A stretch of 23,044 nt of DNA from Dehalococcoidia bacterium (GCA_003552785.1 PUOQ01000044.1:1-23044), one strand, 5' to 3'. Shown: positions 1-7,554, counted from the stretch's first letter. Program-made: numbers and translations. The notes: generated by a model not told the origin, from the letters alone.

Positions 1-1033
1 AGGGTATTTGATAATACCGGGCAAGCTGGACACAGTCGATATTGTAAAAAGCAGTTTCCGGAGCGCTATAGGCATCATTTAAATTATCCAGCCGGGCACG
101 AACCGGTACACAACCATAAAGCACCGGCGTGCCAGAATTGACCAGCTGGGAAAGAGTGATGCCTGCCAGCACCTCGGCATTTATTTGCACAATGATGCCG
201 GCTTCTGTCGGCGGTGCGGTAGTGCCAGCCTGAGGTGAAGAGGAAACCACCAGCGGCAAGCCACGACTGCAAAGCTCGATTAGAGTCTGAGTAGTATCGT
301 TAACCATTTGCATCGGGCTTTTTACAAGACAGGTGATAAAGGAAATAACATGATTGTTTTTAAACTTGTCCGGCCCGCCGGCGACAAGCTCGGCCATTCG
401 CACTACGTTTTCAAGTTCTTCCAGGCTGGTAAGCCCCGCCATAACATGCTTGGTTGTATTATTTAATGATGCAAAAAACTTGTTGACATCTTTGTTTGAA
501 TTATTAATTTCTTTATCCTGAATGTTTACCGGGCGGATAAACCCGTCCAATGTTTCAAGCTGTTCGGCTAAATGGGCAGATTTTGCCAGGTCTTCTACTG
601 TTCCCCTTTTCGAGTTAAATACGGGCAATTCAACTTCATCGTCAGGGTTTTCCTTGCTAACATACGTTTTGAAATCAGTATCCAGCCATATATTTGTTTC
701 GGAACCACTGACAAGATGGACTCTTGGCTCGTCACCTTTCATTATCAGTGCATTGTTCTCATCTCTTGCGCCCAGTTTGATTTCCCTGGGAGCCAACCTC
801 AGTGCTTCATTAACTATTTCAGCAGGTATGCTTACATTCCAACACGGGTTATCCGACCCTTCCACCCTTTCAACGGATGCTCCGGCAGATTTAAAGATTT
901 CCGCTGCTTTTGCGTTATAACATGTTATTCCCGGATCTTTTAATACATCCAGTGAAGCATGGTGGATGTTCTTGATTTCATCAACCGTTAATCTTTCTAG
1001 CGGTTTGCGTATTAAAATCCCCTCCCTTGGCAT
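1..1033 (-). CDS. MttB-family (trimethylamine methyltransferase superfamily) protein, C-terminus beyond the left edge
   Basis: Family role: methylamine:corrinoid methyltransferase, moving a methyl group from a methylated (often quaternary) amine to a corrinoid protein in the cytoplasm. The ATG at 1033 follows a strong AAAGGAGG Shine-Dalgarno. From there I read 344 codons to the window edge with no stop of any kind, so the gene is truncated only by the window. It is clearly paralogous to the protein at 1881-3329. Both share an N-terminal 'IHHASLDVL'-like helix, 'NKFFASLNNTTKHVMAG', 'VRMAELVAGGPD', 'GTTAPPTEAG' and 'LAGITLSQLVNSGTPVLYG'. The pair is strongly diverged, so the substrates may differ. 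No in-frame TAG occurs in the visible part, so nothing here suggests pyrrolysine. It is the third gene of the operon, 38 bases after the MtrH-like gene. The substrate cannot be told from sequence. Confidence 0.88.
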   Translation of the reverse strand, partial: MPREGILIRKPLERLTVDEIKNIHHASLDVLKDPGITCYNAKAAEIFKSAGASVERVEGSDNPCWNVSIPAEIVNEALRLAPREIKLGARDENNALIMKGDEPRVHLVSGSETNIWLDTDFKTYVSKENPDDEVELPVFNSKRGTVEDLAKSAHLAEQLETLDGFIRPVNIQDKEINNSNKDVNKFFASLNNTTKHVMAGLTSLEELENVVRMAELVAGGPDKFKNNHVISFITCLVKSPMQMVNDTTQTLIELCSRGLPLVVSSSPQAGTTAPPTEAGIIVQINAEVLAGITLSQLVNSGTPVLYGCVPVRARLDNLNDAYSAPETAFYNIDCVQLARYYQIP

Positions 1034-1071
1034 TAGCCTGAACCTCCTTTATGTAAAATCATTTGAGTATA

Positions 1072-1881
1072 TTATCTATCTAATTTTCCCTGTCGATGTG
1101 CCCTGCTGTATCGCCGGCAAAACTTATCGGCGCCCGTCAACACATCGGCTGCCTTGGCAACGCTCATTATCTTAACATCCAGGGGATCTAGAATGGCTGC
1201 ATCCAGACCTGCCCATGACGCCATTGAAAGAAAAGTACGGTTAATTAAACGGCGCCCTGGCAGCCCAAAGGAAATGTTACTCAACCCCATTACAGTTTTA
1301 GCGCCTTGCAATTCTCTCTTTATTTCAGTAATTGTATCAAGGGTAACTTTGGCCTGCGCCTGATCAACAGAAACCGGAATCACCAGTGGGTCAAAATAAA
1401 TATTGCCTGGCTCGAAACCTTTTTTAACCAGGTTCTCCATGATAATACTGCAATATTTAAGCCGCTCTTCAGTAGTATCGGGAATGCCGCTTTCACCCAT
1501 AGCCAGGGCAATGAGCCCGGCATTACGCTCAACAGCTAACTTGCCAACGACTTCCAGCTTTTCCTCCTCCGCCGTTACCGAATTGATGAGGCACTTTTCA
1601 CCCCGGTATTTTCCAAGTGCGGCGCTAATCACATCCGGCTCATCGCTGTCAATAACCAGCGGCGTTTCAACAGCCTGCTGGACAATATCTACCAGCCACT
1701 CTATAGCTTCAATTTTTTCACTTTGTTTTGAATAACCTGATCCGGCGTTAACATCTATAAAGTTTGCTCCGGCCGCTTTTTGTTCCTGCGCCAGTCCTGC
1801 AATAAAATCCTCGTTCCGGCTTTTTATTGCTTGAGATACTGATTTACGGGTAGCATTAATGTTTTCTCCGATAATTATCAT
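1072..1881 (-). CDS. MtrH/MtgA-like methyltetrahydrofolate:corrinoid methyltransferase
   Basis: This is a pterin-binding (dihydropteroate synthase-like) TIM-barrel protein of about 269 residues. The family moves methyl groups between a corrinoid protein and tetrahydrofolate, as in MtgA, AcsE and the MtrH/MtvA group. Visible motifs in order are GENINATRKS at the N-terminus, FIDVNAGS, LVIDSDEPDVISAAL, INSVTAEEEKLE, FDPLVIPVSVDQ, GLSNISFGLPGR and LDAAILDPLD. These are the typical barrel-strand motifs of the group. Start choice: ATG at 1881 shares its A with the upstream TGA (TGATG overlap) and has GAGG 7 bases upstream. A GTG at 1884 is possible but sits too close to that site. The overlap implies translational coupling to the preceding mttB. 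Being flanked by two MttB paralogues, it probably takes methyl groups from their corrinoid partner to tetrahydrofolate. Confidence 0.88.
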   Translation of the reverse strand: MIIIGENINATRKSVSQAIKSRNEDFIAGLAQEQKAAGANFIDVNAGSGYSKQSEKIEAIEWLVDIVQQAVETPLVIDSDEPDVISAALGKYRGEKCLINSVTAEEEKLEVVGKLAVERNAGLIALAMGESGIPDTTEERLKYCSIIMENLVKKGFEPGNIYFDPLVIPVSVDQAQAKVTLDTITEIKRELQGAKTVMGLSNISFGLPGRRLINRTFLSMASWAGLDAAILDPLDVKIMSVAKAADVLTGADKFCRRYSRAHRQGKLDR

Positions 1882-3329
1882 CACTTAACCTCAATATTGG
1901 GAATATTTGCTATTATTTTCTCTTGAATTTCAGCAGGCAGCCGATAACCCTTGCCTGCTAATATATACTCAACCCTTTCAGTTGCCCTGGCTGAAATGTC
2001 CCTGGCCCCATTTGATTTCCAGTTATCCCGTGTGCTTCGGTCGCTCAAGGTAGGCTTATAATGCTCGGAGCGCATATAGCGCCGGGTGTGCTTGGCGCAT
2101 ACAAAATTGCCTCCCGGCCCCATTTCTTTAATCAATTCGAAGGGAACAGTTTCATCATTAACCTCGATGCCTTTAACCGCCCTCATTACCATGCCAAGAA
2201 TTTCATTGTCGATTATGTATTTTTCATAACATGCTGTCATGGCAAACTCCATCAGGCCGGCACTGTCATGAATAAAGTTAGCTCCTGATAAAGCGCATAA
2301 TAACGCCGTTATGGCTGATTCATAACCGGCTTGTGCATCAAGCGTTTTGGAATCACTCATGCCACCGGTTGAATAAAATGGCAAACGATAAAATTGGGCC
2401 ATCTGGGCACCTGCAGCATTTAACAGGCCCATTTCCACCGAACCGGTGATATATTTAAAATCACTCAAATCAGAGCTTGAAGCCACCGAGCCAAAGATAA
2501 CCGGGCAGCCCGGATTAACCAGCTGTGCCAGCATTACTCCGGCCAATGAATCAGCTACCTGAATAGCAACATTGCCTGCCAGGGTTATAGGCGATGTAGT
2601 ACCACACAGTGGCTCTGCCGGACAAACCAGCGGGATACCCCTACTGGCAACTTCCATCATAAAACTACCGTACTGTTCATCGATTCGAAGAGGGCTGATG
2701 CAACAGGCGATCACTGAAATAACAGGCCTCTGCCTGAGGGCTTCAGGAGAACCAGCCACTATCTCTGCCATTTTTATGACATCCTGTAGGCCTTTTTGTG
2801 TGTACACGCCGCCCATCACATGTTTACCGGTATTATTCAACCCGGCAAAAAATCGGTTTACGTCGATATCCTCAACCGCCATCTCATTCGGATATGTAGG
2901 CAAAAGCAGTATATGGATATTGTCCAGATTATCTACCAGCTGGGATATATTAATTAAATCCTCTAGCGTTGCCTTTCGCCTGTTTCCGGTAGCAGGTTCA
3001 TAAATATGCAATGCTGTCCCACCGGTTCCGGTAAAAACTTTCTTTCCACCCAGAACAGCGTCGTGCTTTTTTTCCTGGCCGCAAAGTTTTACTTTTGAAG
3101 GTGCACGATTAATTATCTCAATAGCCTTTTCCGCTGGAACTTTTACCAGTTTTCGTTCCTCATCCACAATTGCGCCGGCTTTTTTAAACAGCTCGATGCC
3201 TTGTGGTGCGTGCACCTCAAAACCCACCTCTTCAATTATGCGCATGACAGATTTATGCATGCGCTTTATGCCGTGGGGCGAAAGTGGCCGGTATTTCCCG
3301 CCTTCAAGCCCCCTGTTAACGGCAATCAA
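1881..3329 (-). CDS. MttB-family methylamine:corrinoid methyltransferase, full length
   Basis: A complete MttB-superfamily protein of about 482 residues, the usual family length. It has 'RPLSPHGIKRMH' at the N-terminus, then GTGGTALHIYEPATG, NNTGKHVMGGV, CGTTSPITLAGNVAIQVADSLAGVMLAQL, VIFGSVASSSDLSDFKY, STGGMSDSKTLDAQAGYES and the C-terminal EMGPGGNFVCAKHTRRYMR. The reading frame has no internal TAG. It therefore belongs with the non-pyrrolysine homologues, which include the glycine betaine enzyme MtgB and relatives using other quaternary amines. Start choice: an ATG at 3344 has no ribosome site, but its own codons contain GGAGG (3338-3342), exactly 8 bases before an in-frame TTG at 3329. I prefer the TTG. 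It is the first gene of the operon and overlaps the MtrH-like gene by one base. The substrate is unknown. Confidence 0.9.
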   Translation of the reverse strand: MIAVNRGLEGGKYRPLSPHGIKRMHKSVMRIIEEVGFEVHAPQGIELFKKAGAIVDEERKLVKVPAEKAIEIINRAPSKVKLCGQEKKHDAVLGGKKVFTGTGGTALHIYEPATGNRRKATLEDLINISQLVDNLDNIHILLLPTYPNEMAVEDIDVNRFFAGLNNTGKHVMGGVYTQKGLQDVIKMAEIVAGSPEALRQRPVISVIACCISPLRIDEQYGSFMMEVASRGIPLVCPAEPLCGTTSPITLAGNVAIQVADSLAGVMLAQLVNPGCPVIFGSVASSSDLSDFKYITGSVEMGLLNAAGAQMAQFYRLPFYSTGGMSDSKTLDAQAGYESAITALLCALSGANFIHDSAGLMEFAMTACYEKYIIDNEILGMVMRAVKGIEVNDETVPFELIKEMGPGGNFVCAKHTRRYMRSEHYKPTLSDRSTRDNWKSNGARDISARATERVEYILAGKGYRLPAEIQEKIIANIPNIEVK

Positions 3330-3337
3330 AACTAATT

Positions 3338-3342
3338 CCTCC
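3338..3342 (-). promoter_or_regulatory. Shine-Dalgarno that decides the mttB start
   Basis: GGAGG on the minus strand lies 8 bases before TTG at 3329. It lies inside the codons that would follow the upstream ATG at 3344, which has no site of its own. This favours the TTG start. Confidence 0.7.
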
Positions 3343-3344
3343 AT

Positions 3345-3612
3345 TATTTATCTGCTTCGGATTACAAATTAATGTGTTAAAAAACAATATACGTCTCCTT
3401 TGTATAAATTTGCTAAAAGTTAAAAGCGCGAAGTTGCTAAAATACTGGACTTTTACCGGCCACGTATTGCTGAAAAAAGCGATACTTTTGGATGAAGTAA
3501 CTAAAGCTTAGAAATGAGGTCTTTGCAGGTAACTTTTACCGCCACCATATATCCATTACCTCATAAACGAAGTAGAACATATGCTTTTCAGCTCAGAGCT
3601 CCTTGCATAGCA
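3345..3612 (-). promoter_or_regulatory. Long structured 5' leader of the mttB operon (candidate regulatory RNA)
   Basis: This gene-free stretch lies between the predicted transcription start (about 3611) and the first mttB. On the minus strand it contains a 7-bp outer helix (ATGAGGT at 3564-3558 with ACCTCAT at 3520-3514) enclosing a perfect 5-bp hairpin (GGTAA-AAG-TTACC, 3540-3528). A 14-15 base motif, GTGGC(C)GGTAAAAGT, occurs twice, at 3545-3532 and 3463-3449, the copies differing by one base. A second imperfect hairpin spans about 3487-3464. I could not match it to the cobalamin, TPP, SAM, glycine, tetrahydrofolate, purine or c-di-GMP riboswitch consensus as I know them. Whether it is an RNA switch or carries two protein-binding sites is open. 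Confidence 0.4.
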
Positions 3613-3617
3613 GCGCC

Positions 3618-3646
3618 ATTCTACCAACTACCCTTACCCCTGTCAA
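3618..3646 (-). promoter_or_regulatory. Sigma-A-type promoter of the mttB operon
   Basis: On the minus strand, TTGACA (3646-3641) is followed by a 17-base spacer and TAGAAT (3623-3618). The -35 box is perfect, the -10 box matches 5 of 6, and the spacing is ideal. Predicted transcription starts near 3611, leaving a leader of about 280 bases before the mttB start. Confidence 0.75.
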
Positions 3647-3747
3647 CTTTTCAGACCTCTATTTCACCCTGTTTAGCCTTGAGAAAAATTTTGTTTGCTG
3701 ATAAAGAATAATTGTTATAGAATGTTAAAAACAAAACTCAAATGCAA

Positions 3748-3776
3748 TTGACATTGGTCGGTTTGGATTTTAATTC
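3748..3776 (+). promoter_or_regulatory. Sigma-A-type promoter of the PurC-like gene
   Basis: TTGACA (3748-3753), a 17-base spacer, then TAATTC (3771-3776). Transcription would begin near 3783. That is after a possible TTG start at 3777, so the promoter itself argues for the ATG at 3840. It diverges from the mttB promoter about 100 bases away. The A+T-rich stretch between the two promoters (3647-3747) shows no gene. Confidence 0.65.
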
Positions 3777-3839
3777 TTGATTACTGAGCCGGCTGATTTA
3801 TATTTGAATGAAAATTTTATAAGAGAAAGGGATTTTATA

Positions 3840-4904
3840 ATGGAAACTGAAAGACCTGATAACATTCAACAATCTTTTTCTAGTGAAGCATCCAGTGCTG
3901 AAAATGCAGAGGTTAACTCGCCTCTTGAAGCCATGGATGCAACTACAACTCAACCGAATGAAGATGTAGTTGCGCCGGAGGCACCAGCTGGACCTCAGCC
4001 ACTTATGGAGGCTGGTTTGCCACTTCCATTGGTCGGCAGGGTAAACGATAGTGATATATTTGACCTAGGCGAATACTATTTAAAGGTGTTTACCGACAGA
4101 GTTAATGTTTTTGGGACCACAATGCCTTATGGACTGCTGGATAAAGGGCGTTTCTGTGCCCAGATAACCAGTTTTTGGCTACAAAAGACAAGGCACACAC
4201 TGCTAAACACCTTTAAGCAGTTAATTACCGAACCTTCCAGCCTGGATGATTATCTTGATGAAGAGAAAAGGTTTGAGTACCCTGACTATCTTGCTGAGAG
4301 ATCTATAGTATTTAAAAAAGCCGAACCGCTACCTGTTGAAGCAGAAGTATGGGGGTTTCTTACCGGTCCAGCATGGAAAGAATACCGCGATAATGGTACT
4401 GTTTTTGGTAAAAGGATTATAAACGGCCTTTTAGAAAGTCAGTCAATACCCGGACAGGTTCTAAAATTAACCAAAATAACCGGCGACGGTTCTATTGTTG
4501 ATATTTCTGATGCCGAACTCAGTGAAATTACCGGTGAAAAAATCGCCCGGGAAATCAAAGAGAAAAGCATCGCAATATATAACCAGGCCCAGAGATATTC
4601 CAGAATACCGGCCGGCTTTTACATTGCCAATATGAAAATTGGCTTCGGGCTTATTAATGGAAAACTGGAAGTTAACAACGATCTACTGTCCCCTGAAAAT
4701 GCCTGTTATTGGGACATGCGCGGTTACCGTGTTGGCCGCACCCATTACAGCTATGAACTACAGAGCCTTAAAGCCTGGTTGCTCCAAACCAGCTGGAATA
4801 AGAATAAACCTTTCCCGAATGTACCGCCTGAAATTGTTGAACAGAGCACCAGGCGTTACAAGGACCTTTGTGAGCGCATTAAGGGCATTAAGAAAACGGG
4901 ATAA
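3840..4904 (+). CDS. Diverged PurC (SAICAR synthetase)-like protein with N-terminal acidic extension
   Basis: True PurC joins aspartate to CAIR with ATP in purine synthesis. The fold signature is recognisable over residues 61-315 of 354: VGRVNDSDIFDLG, FTDRVNVFG, LLDKGRFCAQITSFWLQKT, KAEPLPVEAEVWGFLTG, GLLESQ and FYIANMKIGFGL. Most conserved active-site positions are altered. The usual GK(V)RD is GRVND. TDRxSAFD is TDRVNVFG. PVEcvvRGYLTGS is PVEAEVWGFLTGP. aDtKxEFG is ANMKIGFG. DEvLTPDSSR is NNDLLSPENAC. Residues 1-60 are an extra Ala/Glu/Pro-rich, probably disordered segment. The ATG at 3840 follows an AAAGG site and lies downstream of the promoter; an in-frame TTG at 3777 overlaps the -10 box. 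It stands alone, with no pur genes nearby, and ends in a strong terminator. It is probably not an ordinary SAICAR synthetase; its role is unknown. Confidence 0.75.
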   Translation: METERPDNIQQSFSSEASSAENAEVNSPLEAMDATTTQPNEDVVAPEAPAGPQPLMEAGLPLPLVGRVNDSDIFDLGEYYLKVFTDRVNVFGTTMPYGLLDKGRFCAQITSFWLQKTRHTLLNTFKQLITEPSSLDDYLDEEKRFEYPDYLAERSIVFKKAEPLPVEAEVWGFLTGPAWKEYRDNGTVFGKRIINGLLESQSIPGQVLKLTKITGDGSIVDISDAELSEITGEKIAREIKEKSIAIYNQAQRYSRIPAGFYIANMKIGFGLINGKLEVNNDLLSPENACYWDMRGYRVGRTHYSYELQSLKAWLLQTSWNKNKPFPNVPPEIVEQSTRRYKDLCERIKGIKKTG

Positions 4905-4927
4905 TTATAGTTTTACCCTGGTGTTAA

Positions 4928-4964
4928 AATAAAAACCCTGCTACCCCAAAGCAGGGTTTTTATT
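4928..4964 (+). terminator. Strong intrinsic terminator after the PurC-like gene
   Basis: A perfect inverted repeat pairs 4928-4942 with 4950-4964. It has a C+G core (ACCCTGCT / AGCAGGGT), a 7-base loop, an A-run before and a T-run after. The symmetry would let it act in both directions, but only the plus-strand gene ends here. Confidence 0.9.
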
Positions 4965-5033
4965 AATTAGCATTTATGTGCACAAATGAGTTATCATTTA
5001 ACAATTAACTGATGATCGCCAGAGGGTTTTCCA

Positions 5034-5672
5034 ATCACCATTAATCAAAATGAACGGTTTTCATTCTATTCCCATTTCCTGGGAGCTATTATTGCTGGCA
5101 CCGGACTGGTAGCATTACTGGCTGTTACGTGGGGCAGGTGGGACTATCTTTTTGTCTCCCTGATTTACGGTTTAAGCGCAATCAACCTCTTCGCATCAAG
5201 CGCTTTATACCATGCCTTTAAACGCACCGAAACCAGTACCAGTATCTGGCGCAAGCTTGATCATACGGCCATTTACATCATGATTGCCGGAACCTACACC
5301 CCTCTGGCATATGCATATCTTGACGGGGCCTGGTTATGGTCTATTTTAGGATTACAATGGGGCCTGGTAATATTCGGGTTATTCTTCAAGCTGTTTTTCA
5401 TCAAAGCCCCCCGCATCCTTTCGGTTATAATTTACCTTTTAATGGGATGGATGGTGGTAATATTTATTTCCCAGCTTTGGCCCGTAATTTCAACCATTGA
5501 ACTTTTGCTGCTGGTTGCAGGTGGTGTTTCTTACAGCGTCGGCGCTATTATATATGCTATTAAAAAACCCAATCCTTTGCCAGGTTTTTTCGGCTTTCAC
5601 GAAATATTCCATCTTTTTATTCTGGCTGGTGCCCTCTTTCATCTGGCAACAGTGTTCATGGCGGTCTCTTAA
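5034..5672 (+). CDS. Hemolysin III / TrhA (YqfA, PAQR-like) family membrane protein; start codon uncertain
   Basis: An integral membrane protein of the hemolysin III / PAQR family, with about seven hydrophobic segments in some 212 residues. Family hallmarks are 'NERFSFYSHFLGA' at the N-terminus, 'SALYHAFKR' with the conserved His, 'WRKLDHTAIYIMIAGTYTPL' with the Asp-His pair, and 'GFHEIFHLFILAGALFHLATVF' with the C-terminal His ligands. The frame is open from 5016, just after two tandem TGA stops. No ATG, GTG or TTG occurs in frame before ATG 5280, which would remove the first two helices and the conserved SALYH and LDHT motifs. ATC 5034, 7 bases after AGAGGG, or ATT 5040 are the only near-cognate starts. 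The family's biochemical role is not settled; some members link to membrane energetics. Confidence 0.75.
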   Translation: MTINQNERFSFYSHFLGAIIAGTGLVALLAVTWGRWDYLFVSLIYGLSAINLFASSALYHAFKRTETSTSIWRKLDHTAIYIMIAGTYTPLAYAYLDGAWLWSILGLQWGLVIFGLFFKLFFIKAPRILSVIIYLLMGWMVVIFISQLWPVISTIELLLLVAGGVSYSVGAIIYAIKKPNPLPGFFGFHEIFHLFILAGALFHLATVFMAVS

Positions 5673-5768
5673 GCCCTTGCTCTTCTTAAAATATAAAACT
5701 TGCAAAGAATCATTCCGGGGGCTAGAATTCTTTTAATTATCCTGGAAGCAAACGGGGGTTAATACATT

Positions 5769-6167
5769 ATGCATTTTGTGGGCATTGTAGTATTTTTTTT
5801 CATCATACTGATAGCTATAGGGCTTGGAGTTGCGGGAATTTTTGTTTTTAAGCGTGGTAAAGACTGGCTGATGAAATCCTTTGCAATTATTCTTTCTGTA
5901 CTGGGAGCGGTAGTTTCCCTTACTCTTATAATTGGACTGATAACCCAGCAGGATCCTTTTACAGCTGTTTTTATACAAATTGCAATCGCCGCCGGCGTTT
6001 TTATCATGTTATTCTGGATAGCCATGCTGGTAGAAGCTGCACTTTATGAGCAGAACAATAATGAAAGACTGCTTTGGGTTATCATTATTATATTTACCCA
6101 GCTGATAGGTGCATTGATTTATGCAATCGCCAGGCGCCCCAGGCGTATTTCAGAAACCGGTAAATAA
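5769..6167 (+). CDS. Small membrane protein with a PLDc_N-like C-terminal segment
   Basis: A 132-residue membrane protein with four predicted hydrophobic segments at about residues 3-26, 38-61, 66-90 and 99-118, and a short basic tail (ARRPRR). The last segment and tail, 'NNNERLLWVIIIIFTQLIGALIYAI', match the pattern of the PLDc_N domain. That domain also occurs without any phospholipase catalytic part in many small membrane proteins, and no HKD motif is present here. The ATG follows a GGGGG run about 10 bases upstream. It lies 96 bases after the hemolysin III-like gene, in the same direction, and could share its transcript. It ends 34 bases from the convergent glycerate kinase gene. Function unknown. 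Confidence 0.7.
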   Translation: MHFVGIVVFFFIILIAIGLGVAGIFVFKRGKDWLMKSFAIILSVLGAVVSLTLIIGLITQQDPFTAVFIQIAIAAGVFIMLFWIAMLVEAALYEQNNNERLLWVIIIIFTQLIGALIYAIARRPRRISETGK

Positions 6168-6201
6168 ACGAGTTATTCTTTTAGCCCTGACCGGGTCTAT
6201 G

Positions 6202-7548
6202 CTATTCAAACAGGTACAAAATAATATCGGAAACGTTTGTGCCGGTATCCGGTGTTTTAATAAGGCCATCCTGAAGCCGCTTTAAAAAACCATAACTGTC
6301 GTAATATTCGATATAGGGTCGCAACTCAAGCTTCATTTCCCTTGCTTTTTCTACCGAAAGATTATCTAATACCGCCCCACCAACACCTTCAATATAATCA
6401 CAACCATCAGTGGCAACAGCAGCCACCAGCCAGTCACCCTCATAATCACTCAAAGCCTGCATGGATACAACCGCATAGTGCTGATTCCGGCCACCCCTCC
6501 CTCTCTGCTCGGGCAACCTGTTAGTCGTTTCGCCCCCGATTAACAGTGCATTGTAAGGCTTGAATTTCCCTGCCTTTATTTCATTTGCTCTATTTATGGC
6601 TACCTGAGTGGTATCCCCGGTTTGAGAAGTAGTTATTATTTTTGTCTTATACCCTGAAGAAACGGCTTTGTGTTTGATGGCCTCCAGCGCCATGCGGTTG
6701 TCGGCAATAATATGATTGAACACGTTCTCCAGTTTTTTAGGGGTTTCCGGCTTTATTCCTCTCAGACCCCTAAATATATACTGCATCACCCCCTGAGGAA
6801 GAACGGGTATTAACTCGTACTTTTTTAATACCCTGACAGCATCGAAAAAGGTTGAGTAATCCGGCGCAGTCACCCCGGAGGCAATAACAGAGGGGTTGTT
6901 ACCAATAACGTCTGATATTATAAGCGATACAACTGTAGCCGGCTCAAAATGCTCTGCCAGCCGGCCGCCTTTAACTGCTGAAAGGTGTTTTATAACCGCA
7001 TTTATTTCCTGTATGCCTGCTCCGCTATTTATAAGCAACCTGTTTACCAGTTGTTTATCTTCAAGGCTTATCCCTTCAACCGGAAGGGGCAGAAGCGCCG
7101 AACCTCCCCCTGATACAAGGCAAATGACCAGATCGCGAGCACCAATAGAATGACGGTTCTTGAGTTCAAGCATTTCTTTTACTCCAGCCATGCCTTTTTC
7201 ATCGGGCACAGGGTGCCGGGCAGTGTTTATCTTGATTTTGGAAGTTTTATAATGCCCTTCCTTGCAGTTAACAATACCGTCTTCGATGACTTCATTACCC
7301 ATAATATTTTCCAGTACTTCAGCCATTCGTCCACTGGCTTTGCCGCCACCAATTACAAAAACTCTTCCTTCCTGGAGGCAATATTTATGCTTGCCTTTGA
7401 CGGCAAGCATCTTATTCTCACGGCTGTACTTAATGCTCTCCTGCATAACGTGCACAGGCATAACCCGGTCTATTCCTGCTTCAATGATGTTAATAGCTCG
7501 CCACCGTGCTGGCGATAAAGCCAGTTCGTTTTTGTTTTGTATTATCAC
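6202..7548 (-). CDS. Glycerate 2-kinase (GckA/TtuD, MOFRL family)
   Basis: This enzyme phosphorylates D-glycerate at C2 with ATP, giving 2-phosphoglycerate for glycolysis. The N-terminal DUF4147 domain shows VIGGGKASGRMAE, TARHPVPDEKG, CLVSGGGSALLPLP, INAVIKHLSAVKGGRLAEH and the ISDVIGNNPSVIASGVTAPD loop. The C-terminal MOFRL domain shows LIGGETTNRL, GRGGRNQHYAV and AVATDGCDYIEGVGGAV. The last departs somewhat from the common GTDGxDGPTxAAGA. Start choice: TTG at 7575 lies between the promoter's -10 and -35 boxes. In-frame GTG at 7548 begins 6 bases after a consensus TATAAT and would give a leaderless mRNA for about 448 residues. It ends in TAG. It is a single-gene unit, divergent from the ABC exporter. 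Confidence 0.88.
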   Translation of the reverse strand: MIIQNKNELALSPARWRAINIIEAGIDRVMPVHVMQESIKYSRENKMLAVKGKHKYCLQEGRVFVIGGGKASGRMAEVLENIMGNEVIEDGIVNCKEGHYKTSKIKINTARHPVPDEKGMAGVKEMLELKNRHSIGARDLVICLVSGGGSALLPLPVEGISLEDKQLVNRLLINSGAGIQEINAVIKHLSAVKGGRLAEHFEPATVVSLIISDVIGNNPSVIASGVTAPDYSTFFDAVRVLKKYELIPVLPQGVMQYIFRGLRGIKPETPKKLENVFNHIIADNRMALEAIKHKAVSSGYKTKIITTSQTGDTTQVAINRANEIKAGKFKPYNALLIGGETTNRLPEQRGRGGRNQHYAVVSMQALSDYEGDWLVAAVATDGCDYIEGVGGAVLDNLSVEKAREMKLELRPYIEYYDSYGFLKRLQDGLIKTPDTGTNVSDIILYLFE

Positions 7549-7554
7549 GTCTAC

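Noticed and set aside
522..943. Plus-strand open frames of more than 120 codons opposite the truncated mttB.
   Set aside because: They are antisense shadows of a clearly conserved minus-strand gene, with no recognisable protein features.
1..3329. Pyrrolysine-type amber codon within the MttB genes.
   Set aside because: I read both frames codon by codon where needed; neither contains an in-frame TAG, so they are non-pyrrolysine homologues in the visible parts.
3361..3400. A possible leader peptide from TTG near 3387, after AGGAGA, in the mttB leader.
   Set aside because: The A+T-rich 23-codon frame has a rare start and no meaningful composition; the AGGAGA may be chance.
3580..3650. On the minus strand, a piece resembling a tRNA D-arm and an anticodon loop with TGC (AGTTGGTAGAATGGCGCTGC...).
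   Set aside because: I find no acceptor stem pairing and no proper T-arm (TTCGA is absent), and the stretch is better explained by the TTGACA-17-TAGAAT promoter it contains.
5700..5740. AAAGAAT...ATTCTTT inverted repeat after the hemolysin III-like gene, as a terminator.
   Set aside because: The helix is short and A+T-rich with a large interrupted loop; not convincing as an intrinsic terminator.
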